The translations under genes were made by a program, and so were the position numbers. The notes below the pieces were generated by a model, which was given only the letters and a program-made list of their open reading frames with translations, ran no database searches and was not told the origin of the DNA. 64,000 bases of DNA from Candidatus Ulvibacter alkanivorans (GTDB lineage: Bacteria; Bacteroidota; Bacteroidia; Flavobacteriales; Flavobacteriaceae). The DNA is taken from NCBI RefSeq assembly GCF_003333325.1, contig NZ_QOLC01000079.1, forward strand, positions 14,416 through 78,415, given 5' to 3'. Positions within the stretch are counted from its first letter, which is position 1, and every line of letters begins with the position of its first letter. This document shows positions 35,159 to 43,940 of the stretch, in pieces.

Positions 35159-35305
35159 GTATTTTACCTGTAAGATTTAATAGATACCCAAAAGTGTTAG
35201 AGTCCTTGTAAACCCTTGTTAAACTAGCGTTCATTAAGGTTTTATTATTTTTCAATTTGCTTTCTTCTTGCTATCTATGTAGCTTAAACTATAACACCTA
35301 ATTTT

Positions 35306-36340
35306 ATGAAATTATATAATTCAATACTACTTTTGTTTGTAGCTGTTTTTGTACTAGCTTCATGTGAAACAGACGATAATGGGAATGGCACCGATGACCA
35401 AAGTCAAAATATCATCTTAGCCAATCTATTTGTAACAAGTAATACGAATCCTGAGATCACTGCATTTGATTTTGCAGCCAGCGGGGCGATCGCAAGCCGA
35501 TCATTACTTACCGCCTCTGCAGACACTGAAGGTGTTTTCTACGATTCAGATATGGATGAACTAACTGCAGTATCAAGAACGCAATTAGCCCTAAATAACT
35601 ATATGAACATCGAAGACGCGTTAGATGGAGAAACCCTTAATCTAGCATTTTCTAGCAACGTTGTCTTGGAAAGTCCGCGTGACCTTGCCGTAAATGGAGA
35701 TATTTATGTGGTGTCTGATAATGCCGATGTCGATGGTGATACGAATACAGACGATGGACGATTTTATATCTTTGAAAAAGATGGAAATAGCTTTACTCTG
35801 CGAAACACGGTAACAGTAGAGTTTGCTGTTTGGGGAATCGAATTCATTGGAAACGATCTTTTTGCGGTTGTGGATAAGACTTCCGACCTTGCCGTATTTA
35901 CTAATTTTGCTGTGACCAACACTACCGATGCTACTGTGGCTCCGTCAAAAAGAGTTACAATTGGCGGTATAACAAGAACACATGGAATCGCATTCGATGA
36001 AGGCGCCTTGATCTTAACCGATATTGGTGACGCAGGATCTGATACCGATGGTGGTTTTCAAGTAATTAGTAATTTTCAAGCAGCTTTTGATGCTTTGAAT
36101 GATGGTGATACCTTAGCGGCAAATCAGCAAATTAGAGTATCGGGTAACTTTACCACACTAGGAAATCCGGTATCTGCAGAATATGACCGTTCTACACAAA
36201 CTATCTTCATTGCCGAACGTGCTAATGGTGGTGGTAAATTATTGATCTTCGACGATATTGAAGCAGGTGGAAACCTTGCACCAAACCTATCGATCGAGAT
36301 CGATGGAGCGTCCTCTTTATATTACGAAAGTTACGATTAA
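35306..36340 (+). CDS. lipoprotein of unknown function, copy 1
   Basis: 344 residues with a lipoprotein signal ending at VLASC (Cys20) and an acidic linker (ETDDNGNGTDDQ). The mature part is beta-rich, with strands such as ESPRDLAVNGDIYVVSDNADVDGDT and FAVWGIEFIGNDLFAVVDKTSDLAVFTNF, which suggests a small beta-propeller. Acidic DxDGDTNTDDG loops could bind calcium. The next gene encodes a protein of exactly the same length with the signal Cys at the same position. Each gene has its own upstream region and terminator. It is probably exported to the cell surface. No enzyme motif is seen. Confidence 0.75.
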   Translation: MKLYNSILLLFVAVFVLASCETDDNGNGTDDQSQNIILANLFVTSNTNPEITAFDFAASGAIASRSLLTASADTEGVFYDSDMDELTAVSRTQLALNNYMNIEDALDGETLNLAFSSNVVLESPRDLAVNGDIYVVSDNADVDGDTNTDDGRFYIFEKDGNSFTLRNTVTVEFAVWGIEFIGNDLFAVVDKTSDLAVFTNFAVTNTTDATVAPSKRVTIGGITRTHGIAFDEGALILTDIGDAGSDTDGGFQVISNFQAAFDALNDGDTLAANQQIRVSGNFTTLGNPVSAEYDRSTQTIFIAERANGGGKLLIFDDIEAGGNLAPNLSIEIDGASSLYYESYD

Positions 36341-36363
36341 TTAGAAGCATAAATAGAAAACAC

Positions 36364-36388
36364 AAAGCCCCGATTTGGGGCTTTTTTT
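36364..36388 (+). terminator. terminator of lipoprotein copy 1
   Basis: Stem AAAGCCCC / GGGGCTTT, then a T run. Confidence 0.9.
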
Positions 36389-36585
36389 ATTGAAAATCCT
36401 CAGAAAATATCACCATTTATTTTCACAAAGTATTGGCTTAATGTTGTGTTAAGGGTTAGCGCCGTCACGTTTTGTAAAGCGCTGATAACGAAGCTATGTC
36501 AGTTAAAATTGGGTTAAGGTTTTCTCTTATTCTTGTAACCCTTCAATTTTCTTGTTACCTAAGCGCTAAACAAAAACCTAATAGT

Positions 36586-37620
36586 ATGAAAAAGTTTAAA
36601 TTTTTAACAGTATTGTGTGCAATTGCACTTTTCTCCGTCGCTTGTAGTGACGATGATAATGACACCGATGGCGGACCTACCGCTAATTTCGAATCACAAG
36701 TATATGCTTCTAACAACTCCAATGGAAACATTGAGCGTTACGATAGAAGTGAATCTGGTGAAGTTACTTCAGCAACCTTGGTCACACTATCATTAGATGC
36801 TGAGGGTATTTACTATGATGCAGCCACCGATCAAGTAACGCAAGCATCAAGAACGCTATTTCAGTTAAACACGTATAGCGATATCGCTTTGGCAAACGAT
36901 GGAGCTAATGTAGAACTGGAGCTTTCTAGTAGCGCCGATCTGGAAAGTCCACGTGACATTGCTGTGAGTGCAAATGGTGATTTATATGTAGTGTCAGACA
37001 ACGCAGATGTCGATGGTAACACATCAACCGACGACGGAAGATTATATGTTTACACTCGAAACGGAAACAGTTTTGCATTGCGAAATACCATAACAGTAGA
37101 TTTTGCGGTTTGGGGCATCGAGTTTGTAGGTAACGATCTTTTCGTAGTAGTAGATAAAACATCAGATATTGCTGTGTTTACAAATTTCGAAGCAACGTAC
37201 ACTGCAGATGCTACCGAAACACCTAATAAGCGAATTACCATAGAAGGTATTACTCGTACGCATGGAATCGCTTTCGATGGTGGTACAATGATCTTGACCG
37301 ATATTGGGGATGCCAGCTCAGATACCGATGGAGGTTTTCATATCATTACTAACTTCCAATCGAAGTTTGATGCAGTGAACGACGGTGGCACCATGGCCGT
37401 ACAAGACAATCAAGTACGTGTGGCAGGTTCAGCAACATTTCTAGGGAACCCTGTATCGGCAGACTATGACGCCGAGGCAAATGAAGTATTTATAGCCGAA
37501 AGAGCTAACGGTGGAGGAAGAATCTTGTCTTTTACCAATGTCGAGACCGGTGGAAATATTGGTCCGAATATGAATGCTACCCTTTCGGGAGCCTCTTCGG
37601 TTTATTTTTACAAACAGTAG
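36586..37620 (+). CDS. lipoprotein of unknown function, copy 2
   Basis: 344 residues from ATG 36586, chosen because it gives a lipoprotein signal (FSVAC, Cys20) at the same place as copy 1; the frame from 36496 would add a second hydrophobic stretch. The body matches copy 1 closely over the centre (DNADVDGNTSTDDGR, FAVWGIEFVGNDLFVVVDKTSD, ITRTHGIAFD, DGGFHIITNFQ, IAERANGGG) and less at the N-terminus. This is a tandem duplication that has since diverged. Upstream, both genes share a TTAAGGTTTT block followed by a T-rich stretch ending in TTCTTG, so the promoter region was probably duplicated too. Confidence 0.78.
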   Translation: MKKFKFLTVLCAIALFSVACSDDDNDTDGGPTANFESQVYASNNSNGNIERYDRSESGEVTSATLVTLSLDAEGIYYDAATDQVTQASRTLFQLNTYSDIALANDGANVELELSSSADLESPRDIAVSANGDLYVVSDNADVDGNTSTDDGRLYVYTRNGNSFALRNTITVDFAVWGIEFVGNDLFVVVDKTSDIAVFTNFEATYTADATETPNKRITIEGITRTHGIAFDGGTMILTDIGDASSDTDGGFHIITNFQSKFDAVNDGGTMAVQDNQVRVAGSATFLGNPVSADYDAEANEVFIAERANGGGRILSFTNVETGGNIGPNMNATLSGASSVYFYKQ

Positions 37621-37640
37621 TTGTTTGATCTATAAAAGGA

Positions 37641-37666
37641 AAATGCCCCAGATGGGGCATTTTTTT
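37641..37666. terminator. bidirectional terminator
   Basis: Stem ATGCCCC / GGGGCAT with A and T tracts, between lipoprotein copy 2 and the convergent yebC gene. Confidence 0.9.
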
Positions 37667-37683
37667 ATGAAGATATGTTACTT

Positions 37684-38406
37684 CTATGCTTCGGAAACTT
37701 CCTCCATTGTATGATACACATTCTGCACATCATCGTCCTCTTCAATTTTTTCTAGTAACTTTTCGACATCTGCTGCTTGTTCTTCTGTAAGTTGTTTGGT
37801 TACTTGTGGAATGCGCTCAAAATCTGAAGATAAGATCTCAATATTGTTACTTTCTAAATACGACTGTATCGCTCCAAAACTTTCAAATGGAGCATAGATC
37901 ATAACACCATCTTCATCTTCAAAGATCTCTTCCACTCCAAAATCAATGAGTTCAAGTTCCAATTCTTCTAGATCGAGATCTTCACCACTCACTCTAAAGT
38001 TGCACGTATGATCGAACATAAATACAACCGACCCTGAAGTACCTAAATTACCGTCGCACTTGTTAAAATACGATCTAATGTTAGCCACAGTTCGGGTATT
38101 ATTGTCAGTTGCAGTTTCAATTAAGACTGCAATACCATGTGGGGCATAGCCTTCAAATAATACTTCTTTATAATCCCCTTGATTCTTATCACTCGCACGT
38201 TTAATGGCGCGTTCAATGTTATCTTTGGGCATATTTACGGCTTTGGCGTTTTGTATTACCACCCGTAATCTGGAATTCGTATCGGGATCGGGACCGCCTT
38301 CTTTTACGGCCATCACTATATCTTTTCCAATACGTGTAAACGCTTTAGACATCGCCGCCCAGCGTTTCATTTTGCGTGCTTTTCTAAATTCAAAAGCTCT
38401 TCCCAT
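37684..38406 (-). CDS. YebC/PmpR family regulator
   Basis: 240 residues, full YebC length. It opens with MGRAFEFRKARKMKRWAAMSKAFTRIGKDI, where the family usually has GHSKW-like residues, then KEGGPDPDTNSRLR and MPKDNIERAIKR. YebC proteins were described as DNA-binding regulators; some members are now known to help ribosomes translate proline runs. Which role applies here cannot be told from sequence. It is the last gene of the minus-strand series that begins with thrA, 49 bases after phhB, and ends at a bidirectional terminator. Confidence 0.92.
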   Translation of the reverse strand: MGRAFEFRKARKMKRWAAMSKAFTRIGKDIVMAVKEGGPDPDTNSRLRVVIQNAKAVNMPKDNIERAIKRASDKNQGDYKEVLFEGYAPHGIAVLIETATDNNTRTVANIRSYFNKCDGNLGTSGSVVFMFDHTCNFRVSGEDLDLEELELELIDFGVEEIFEDEDGVMIYAPFESFGAIQSYLESNNIEILSSDFERIPQVTKQLTEEQAADVEKLLEKIEEDDDVQNVYHTMEEVSEA

Positions 38407-38455
38407 AGGTATTCAATTTAGCTACAAAAATAAAAAAATATGGTTCTCGGCAAAC

Positions 38456-38737
38456 TTAACTTACCAAACTATCCACGATCTCTGCCAATTTAAAATCCTT
38501 GTCGGTCACTCCACCGGCATCATGTGTAGATAAAGAGATATGTAAGGTGTTATAGACATTCGACCAGTCCGGGTGATGTTCCATCGCTTCCGCTTCAAAA
38601 GCGATGCGTGTCATAATTGAAAAGGCATCTTTAAAGTTTTGAAACTCTAACGAAGTATGGATTGCATTTTCGTAATATTCCCAGCCTTCAAATTCTTTTA
38701 GCTTCTCATGTATCTCATTTTCAGATAAAGCGTTCAT
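38456..38737 (-). CDS. phhB: 4a-hydroxytetrahydrobiopterin dehydratase
   Basis: 93 residues, the full size of pterin-4a-carbinolamine dehydratase. The active-site motif EHHPDW is at 53-58, followed by NTLHISLSTHDAGG. The enzyme recycles the pterin cofactor of aromatic amino acid hydroxylases; no phhA is in the window. It lies between an SDR gene and yebC in one direction with gaps of about 45-50 bases. Identification is secure; the partner hydroxylase must be elsewhere if this is its role. Confidence 0.93.
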   Translation of the reverse strand: MNALSENEIHEKLKEFEGWEYYENAIHTSLEFQNFKDAFSIMTRIAFEAEAMEHHPDWSNVYNTLHISLSTHDAGGVTDKDFKLAEIVDSLVS

Positions 38738-38782
38738 AAGGTATTTTTTTTGGTTGTCCTGTTAAGGTCAACATGGTTCGTA

Positions 38783-39643
38783 TTAATTTTTAAAGGTACT
38801 TATTTCTTCCTTTAATGTGCAATCTTCTATCACCTCTGCTACAGAAATTCGATAGGGTTGTGGCAATTTGTTTTGCTTCGGAAGAATTGCCAAATAATTA
38901 TCATCGTTACTGCGATAGGCGTTTTTAAAAATAGGCGTATGGTCTCCTAGCTTTGCCGTGATTTCCTTAAAAAAATCTTCATGATGTACCATATCGTCAC
39001 TACTTAAATGAAAGATCCCCGATAAGTCTTGATTGATGATATAATGTAATTGCTGGGCGATCTTGTCGACCGTAGTCACAGAGATAATTAAATTTGGGTA
39101 TACTTCAAACGAGGCCTTATGTTTTATCGCTTGCTGTAATTGAATAATGCGTGGTGAGGTAACTCCTAGCACCATAGGCAATCGTAGGATCGCATATTTT
39201 TCCGAAGGGATTTCAACAAACATCTTTTCAACAGAAAGCTTGAATTTGCCATATTCACTTTCAGCAATGGGTAGGTCCTTCTCGAAAGAAGGGAATCGAA
39301 ACCGCCCGTCGAATACATTCACCGAAGACAAAAAAAGTAGTTTACACATCTCATTTGTCATAACATACGCCAACGCCGTTTCATGTGCCTTTAACTGTGC
39401 TTGAAAATCACCGCGAAGTGCCGAAATAATATAGTTGGGACGTACATCTTCTAAGATCGAATATAGGTCATCATTGGTCACATCATACTGGTAGAACACT
39501 TGATTGTCCTTAAAATCGGTATTCTGACAGTAGGTACCGTAAACGTCGAAATAGGAGAGGAGCTCTTTGTAAAGCACATTGCCGATAAATCCGCTAGCAC
39601 CAAGAATTAGGATGGTATTTTTATTCGATTCTTTTTTTCGCAT
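38783..39643 (-). CDS. NAD(P)-dependent sugar-nucleotide reductase/epimerase-like SDR
   Basis: 286 residues of the extended short-chain dehydrogenase family. The Rossmann motif GASGFIG is at 15-21, FLSSVNVFDGR follows, and the catalytic Tyr-Lys pair lies in SEYGKFK near 131-135. The layout (short, VVHHEDFF-type end) resembles RmlD-like dTDP-4-dehydrorhamnose reductases. The substrate is not clear. It is 26 bases after glsA in the same direction and looks like a passenger in the thr series, not part of a sugar cluster. Confidence 0.78.
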   Translation of the reverse strand: MRKKESNKNTILILGASGFIGNVLYKELLSYFDVYGTYCQNTDFKDNQVFYQYDVTNDDLYSILEDVRPNYIISALRGDFQAQLKAHETALAYVMTNEMCKLLFLSSVNVFDGRFRFPSFEKDLPIAESEYGKFKLSVEKMFVEIPSEKYAILRLPMVLGVTSPRIIQLQQAIKHKASFEVYPNLIISVTTVDKIAQQLHYIINQDLSGIFHLSSDDMVHHEDFFKEITAKLGDHTPIFKNAYRSNDDNYLAILPKQNKLPQPYRISVAEVIEDCTLKEEISTFKN

Positions 39644-39669
39644 AAATTCGATTCAGTACACTGAAGCGT

Positions 39670-40584
39670 TTAAAATATAGATAATTTTGTTTTGGTGGTA
39701 AATTTTTCCAAGGCCATCATCCCCAAATAACTATTACCTTTATCATTAAGCCCAGGGGACCAGCATGTGATCGTGAACTCGTTAGGCAGTAGTGCTACAA
39801 TTCCACCACCAACACCACTTTTTCCGGGAAGACCAACTTCAAAAGCAAACTCACCGGCTTCGTCATAGAATCCACATGTAAGCATAATCCCGTTAATACG
39901 CTTCACTTGGTTTAACGTAAGATGTGCGGTATTTCGCATACACTTACCGCGATTTGCAAATAAAAAGAACGCATTGGTTAATTGTTGACAGTCCATTTCA
40001 ATAGAACACTGGTGGAAGTAAAAATCTAATACCTCGTCTACATCGTTCTCTAGATTGTCGAACGACTTCAATAAATTCGCAGCAGCATAGTTATTATACC
40101 CAGTCTCTTTTTCTGAAGCTGCCACATCGAGATTAAAATCTATGGTCTGATCGTTCGTAAGGTTTCGTACATACGCTAAGAAATCTGCCTTCGGATTTTC
40201 TAATTCTGAAACCAAAATATCTGCGATCACGATTGCACCACTATTGATCAACGGATTTCTGGGTATTCCGTTTTCCAGTTCCAATAACGAAAGGTGGTTG
40301 AACGGGTTTCCGGAGGGTTCTACATCTACGCGATCCCATATCTTATTTCCTACCAGCGAAAATGCTTTTGCCAACGAGAGCACTTTCGATATACTCTGAA
40401 TGGAAAATGGAGTATCCCAATCGCCTACGTAAAAATCGTCACCCTGAATATTGTTTAAATAAATCCCGAAGTTATCGCTGTCTACATTTGCCAATTCAGG
40501 AATATAGGAGGCTACAGCACCTTTATCGGTGGTGTTTTGTAATTCTGCATAAATCTCGTCTAAGACGGCTTGAAAATCTACCAT
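39670..40584 (-). CDS. glsA: glutaminase
   Basis: Hydrolyses glutamine to glutamate and ammonia. 304 residues. It has the serine beta-lactamase-like active site S-x-x-K in FSIQSISK (Ser64, Lys67), GNPFNHLSLLELENGIPRNPLINSGAI, the catalytic Tyr in the ETGYNNYAAA region, and GLPGKSGVGGGI near the C-terminus. The start lies two bases after the gcvT stop, so translation is probably coupled. It is cytoplasmic. Identification is secure. Confidence 0.95.
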   Translation of the reverse strand: MVDFQAVLDEIYAELQNTTDKGAVASYIPELANVDSDNFGIYLNNIQGDDFYVGDWDTPFSIQSISKVLSLAKAFSLVGNKIWDRVDVEPSGNPFNHLSLLELENGIPRNPLINSGAIVIADILVSELENPKADFLAYVRNLTNDQTIDFNLDVAASEKETGYNNYAAANLLKSFDNLENDVDEVLDFYFHQCSIEMDCQQLTNAFFLFANRGKCMRNTAHLTLNQVKRINGIMLTCGFYDEAGEFAFEVGLPGKSGVGGGIVALLPNEFTITCWSPGLNDKGNSYLGMMALEKFTTKTKLSIF

Positions 40585-40586
40585 AC

Positions 40587-41669
40587 TTAACCTTTATAAA
40601 ATGGTAATTTCACTACGGTAGCAGCTACGATATTCTTTCTAATTTTTATATGGATCTCACTTCCGGGTTTACTGAGTTCAGTCGGTACATATCCCAAGCC
40701 AATTCCTTTGTTAAGGGAAGGTGACATGGTACCACTAGTAACAAGGCCTATCTGCTTGCCTTCGGTGTCGACGATCTCATACCCTTGTCTTGGAATGCCT
40801 CGCTCATTTAATTCAAAACCAATAAGTCTTCTGGAAACGCCTTCTTCTTTTTGTTTTTTTAAATTTTCAGCATTGATAAAATCTTTGGTGAATTTGGTGA
40901 TCCAACCCAGTCCGGCTTCAATAGGAGAGGTGTTGTCGTTAATATCGTTGCCGTATAGACAATAACCCATTTCAAGACGAAGTGTATCTCTTGCCGCCAA
41001 GCCAATAGGCTTAATCCCGTATTCTTTACCGGCTTCCATCACTTTTTCCCACACTTGTTTCACTTCGCTATTCTTACAATAGATCTCGAAACCACCACTT
41101 CCGGTATATCCTGTGGCACTTATTATTACATAAGGGATTCCCGCAAAATCTGATACCTTAAAGGTGTAGAATTTTATATCACTCAGATCTTCGGAAGTTA
41201 ACGATTGCATTGCTTCTACGGCATTAGGACCTTGTATGGCCAATAGCGAGTATTCTTCTGAAAGATTTCTAATCTCAGCTTTCATCGTATTGTGAAGGTT
41301 GATCCAATTCCAATCCTTCTCGATATTGGAGGCATTTACTACCAACAACCACTTTTCAGCTTCTAAGCGATACACGATTAAATCGTCTACGATACCACCT
41401 TCGTCGTTCGGCAAACAACTGTATTGCGCTTGTCCGTCTTCTAGTTTCGAAGCATCATTACTACATACCTTCTGAATTAAGGATAAGGCATTCGGTCCTG
41501 TAATTAGAAATTCTCCCATATGGGAAACGTCAAAGACACCAACCGATTTTCGAACGGTTTCGTGCTCGGCGTTCACGCCTTCATAGGAAACAGGCATATT
41601 ATATCCCGCAAAAGGGACCATCTTGGCGCCCAATGCTTCGTGTGTCTCTGAGAGTGCAGTATTCTTCAT
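40587..41669 (-). CDS. gcvT: aminomethyltransferase (glycine cleavage T protein)
   Basis: T protein of the glycine cleavage system: it releases ammonia from the aminomethyl-lipoyl H protein and passes the one-carbon unit to tetrahydrofolate. 360 residues, full length. [20 protein letters not shown] at the start, [23 protein letters not shown], and the C-terminal [21 protein letters not shown] are typical. gcvH and gcvP are not in the window. It lies 45 bases after thrC, in line with the threonine operon; glycine can arise from threonine, which gives a loose metabolic link. No glycine riboswitch fits in the 45-base gap. Confidence 0.95.
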   Translation of the reverse strand: MKNTALSETHEALGAKMVPFAGYNMPVSYEGVNAEHETVRKSVGVFDVSHMGEFLITGPNALSLIQKVCSNDASKLEDGQAQYSCLPNDEGGIVDDLIVYRLEAEKWLLVVNASNIEKDWNWINLHNTMKAEIRNLSEEYSLLAIQGPNAVEAMQSLTSEDLSDIKFYTFKVSDFAGIPYVIISATGYTGSGGFEIYCKNSEVKQVWEKVMEAGKEYGIKPIGLAARDTLRLEMGYCLYGNDINDNTSPIEAGLGWITKFTKDFINAENLKKQKEEGVSRRLIGFELNERGIPRQGYEIVDTEGKQIGLVTSGTMSPSLNKGIGLGYVPTELSKPGSEIHIKIRKNIVAATVVKLPFYKG

Positions 41670-41714
41670 AATTTATACGATTCGATTAATGAATGCAAAT
41701 GTATAAATTACCTA

Positions 41715-43016
41715 CTAGGAATGCAGCATAAACGCTTTGAATTCGCTGTAATTTTTAATAGCGACCGACTTCTTTTTCTTCTGAATTAATTCTTCGATAG
41801 CGTTTGGGATTGTAACTTTTTTATCTATAACTGCTTCAACCGTATCTAAAAACTTAATTGGGTGCGCAGTTTCTAAGAAGATTCCTTGCGCATTGGGATG
41901 CGCGCTTAGGTATTTCTGAAGCCCTAAATAGCCCACCGCACCATGCGGATCGGCGAGATAATTAAACCTTTCGTACAGTTCTTCAATGGCCGCACGGGTC
42001 TCTGTATCTGAAAATGAATAGGAGGTAAGCATTTGGGATAGCTTTCCGAAGTCATTTTCAAAGAGCTTCTGTATACGTACAAAATTACTCGGATCGCCAA
42101 CATCCATCGCATTGCTAATAGTCGCTATCGATTGTTGGGGTGCATAAGACCCCGTCTTCAAATAATCCGGGACCACGGCGTTGCTATTCACCGAAGCGAC
42201 AAAATGAGTTACCGGCATCCCTAATTTATAAGCCACCATTCCAGCACAGATGTTTCCGAAGTTACCACTGGGAACCGAGAACACAGGAGGATTGCTTCGT
42301 TCTTTAAGCTGTTGCAAAGCAAACAGATAATAAAAAGATTGTGGCAGCCAACGCGCTACATTAATAGAGTTAGCAGAAGTGAGCGTTCTCTTTGTCGTGA
42401 TCTCCGGATCGACAAACGCATTTTTTACCATATTCTGGCAGTTGTCAAAAGTACCGTCTACCTCTAGAGCAGTAATGTTTTTCCCAAGCGTCGTTAGCTG
42501 TTTTTCTTGAATTTCACTAACCTTACCGCTGGGGTACAAAATTACCACGGTAACACCTTCTACACCCAAAAATCCGTTGGCAACGGCACCACCGGTATCA
42601 CCACTGGTAGCTACCAATACTGTAATTTCTTTCTTCTTCGAATCAAGTGCTGCAAAATAACCCAGACATCGCGCCATAAAACGTGCTCCAACATCTTTAA
42701 AAGCTAAAGTTGGCCCGTGGTACAACTCTAAACTGGATATGCGATCTGTTAACGGAATTAATGGAAATTCGAAGTCGAGTGTCTCATTAATGATATTTTC
42801 TAATGTTTCCTGCGGAATACTTGAGCCCACGAAAGGCTGAATTAATTGAAATGCAATTTCATTTTTGCTAAGCGTAGTGAGTTCGTTAAAGAATCCAGTA
42901 GGTAGGGGATTGATAGATTCCGGAAAATAAAGTCCCTTGTCGGGGGCGATACCATTAATCACAGCTTCCTTAAAACTAACAGGAGGCGCATTGCCTTCTA
43001 AACTATAGTAATTCAT
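41715..43016 (-). CDS. thrC: threonine synthase
   Basis: PLP enzyme that turns O-phosphohomoserine into threonine. 433 residues, full length for the E. coli-like class. NYYSLEGNAPPVSFKEAV is at the start, the PLP Lys lies in LAFKDVGARF near 110, and VATSGDTGGAVANGF and SGNFGNICAG follow. Its ATG overlaps the thrB stop (ATGA), so the three thr genes form one tightly coupled operon in the order thrA-thrB-thrC. Identification is secure. Confidence 0.97.
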   Translation of the reverse strand: MNYYSLEGNAPPVSFKEAVINGIAPDKGLYFPESINPLPTGFFNELTTLSKNEIAFQLIQPFVGSSIPQETLENIINETLDFEFPLIPLTDRISSLELYHGPTLAFKDVGARFMARCLGYFAALDSKKKEITVLVATSGDTGGAVANGFLGVEGVTVVILYPSGKVSEIQEKQLTTLGKNITALEVDGTFDNCQNMVKNAFVDPEITTKRTLTSANSINVARWLPQSFYYLFALQQLKERSNPPVFSVPSGNFGNICAGMVAYKLGMPVTHFVASVNSNAVVPDYLKTGSYAPQQSIATISNAMDVGDPSNFVRIQKLFENDFGKLSQMLTSYSFSDTETRAAIEELYERFNYLADPHGAVGYLGLQKYLSAHPNAQGIFLETAHPIKFLDTVEAVIDKKVTIPNAIEELIQKKKKSVAIKNYSEFKAFMLHS

Positions 43017-43939
43017 ACCGATATTATTTTTGCCCCTTCGGCGTTAATGGGTGATGCAAAACTGTCGATTTCAACATTTTGTCTACTATATAGTTCGACC
43101 AATTGGGTTCGTAGTTTCTCTGCCGTGTTTTTACCTTCGGAAAGTGCAAACATCGATGGCCCGGACCCACTTATACCAAATCCTAAAGCACCTTGTTCTA
43201 GAGCCGTCGTTTTTGCTGCATCAAAGTACGGCAATAATTGCTTTCTATGCGGTTCTATTAACACGTCTTTTAAACTGCTAGCTATTAATTGAAAATTCTG
43301 AGAATAAAAACCTGCTACCAAGCCCGCCAGATTTCCTGCTTGGACTATGGCGTCTTTGAGTCGAACCTGCTTCGGAAGAATTTCGCGTGCTGCTTTTGTA
43401 TTGATCTCAATATGTGGGTGTACTACAGTAACATACAGTTGAGGTGGAACAGGTAATTCGATAACTTCAAAAGGATGGTAGCCTGGTATTAGCGTAATTC
43501 CGCCAAAAAGGGCAGGAGCCACATTATCGGCATGTTCATTTCCACTAGCCAAGGCTTCGCCTTTCATTCCGAAGAAAGCTAACTGCTGAGTACTGAGTGG
43601 CTCGGCCAAAAATTGATTGATCCCGTAGACCATAGCTGCCGCACTGGCAGCACTACCTCCAATCCCACTACCTATAGGGATGCCTTTTACAATATCGATC
43701 TCAAACCCGAAATCGGCTTTTAGATAATCTAACATTGCGATTCCGGCAACTCCGGCTACATTTTTAGTAGCCTCCATGGGTAATTCGGCACCTTCGATCT
43801 TTGTAATTGTGATTCCTCGCTTTTTAACCTTGCGCAACGTAATGGTATCGCCGGGTCCATCGATCGCCAATCCCAATACATCGAATCCGCAGTTTAAATT
43901 TGCGACGGTTGCAGGCGCATATACTGTGATCTCTTTCAT
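43013..43939 (-). CDS. thrB: homoserine kinase
   Basis: Phosphorylates homoserine. 308 residues from ATG 43939 (MKEITVYAPATVANLNCGFDVLG); the longer frame to 44011 would run deep into thrA and lacks family residues. This is a GHMP kinase with the ATP-binding GIPIGSGIGGSAASAAA and the C-terminal GFGISGSGPSMFAL. Its ATG is one base after the thrA stop (TAGTATG), and its stop overlaps the thrC start by four bases. Identification is secure. Confidence 0.96.
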   Translation of the reverse strand: MKEITVYAPATVANLNCGFDVLGLAIDGPGDTITLRKVKKRGITITKIEGAELPMEATKNVAGVAGIAMLDYLKADFGFEIDIVKGIPIGSGIGGSAASAAAMVYGINQFLAEPLSTQQLAFFGMKGEALASGNEHADNVAPALFGGITLIPGYHPFEVIELPVPPQLYVTVVHPHIEINTKAAREILPKQVRLKDAIVQAGNLAGLVAGFYSQNFQLIASSLKDVLIEPHRKQLLPYFDAAKTTALEQGALGFGISGSGPSMFALSEGKNTAEKLRTQLVELYSRQNVEIDSFASPINAEGAKIISV

Positions 43940-43940
43940 A

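Noticed and set aside
41670..41714. Glycine riboswitch before gcvT
   Set aside because: Only 45 bases separate thrC and gcvT, too short for the aptamer, and no conserved core is seen.
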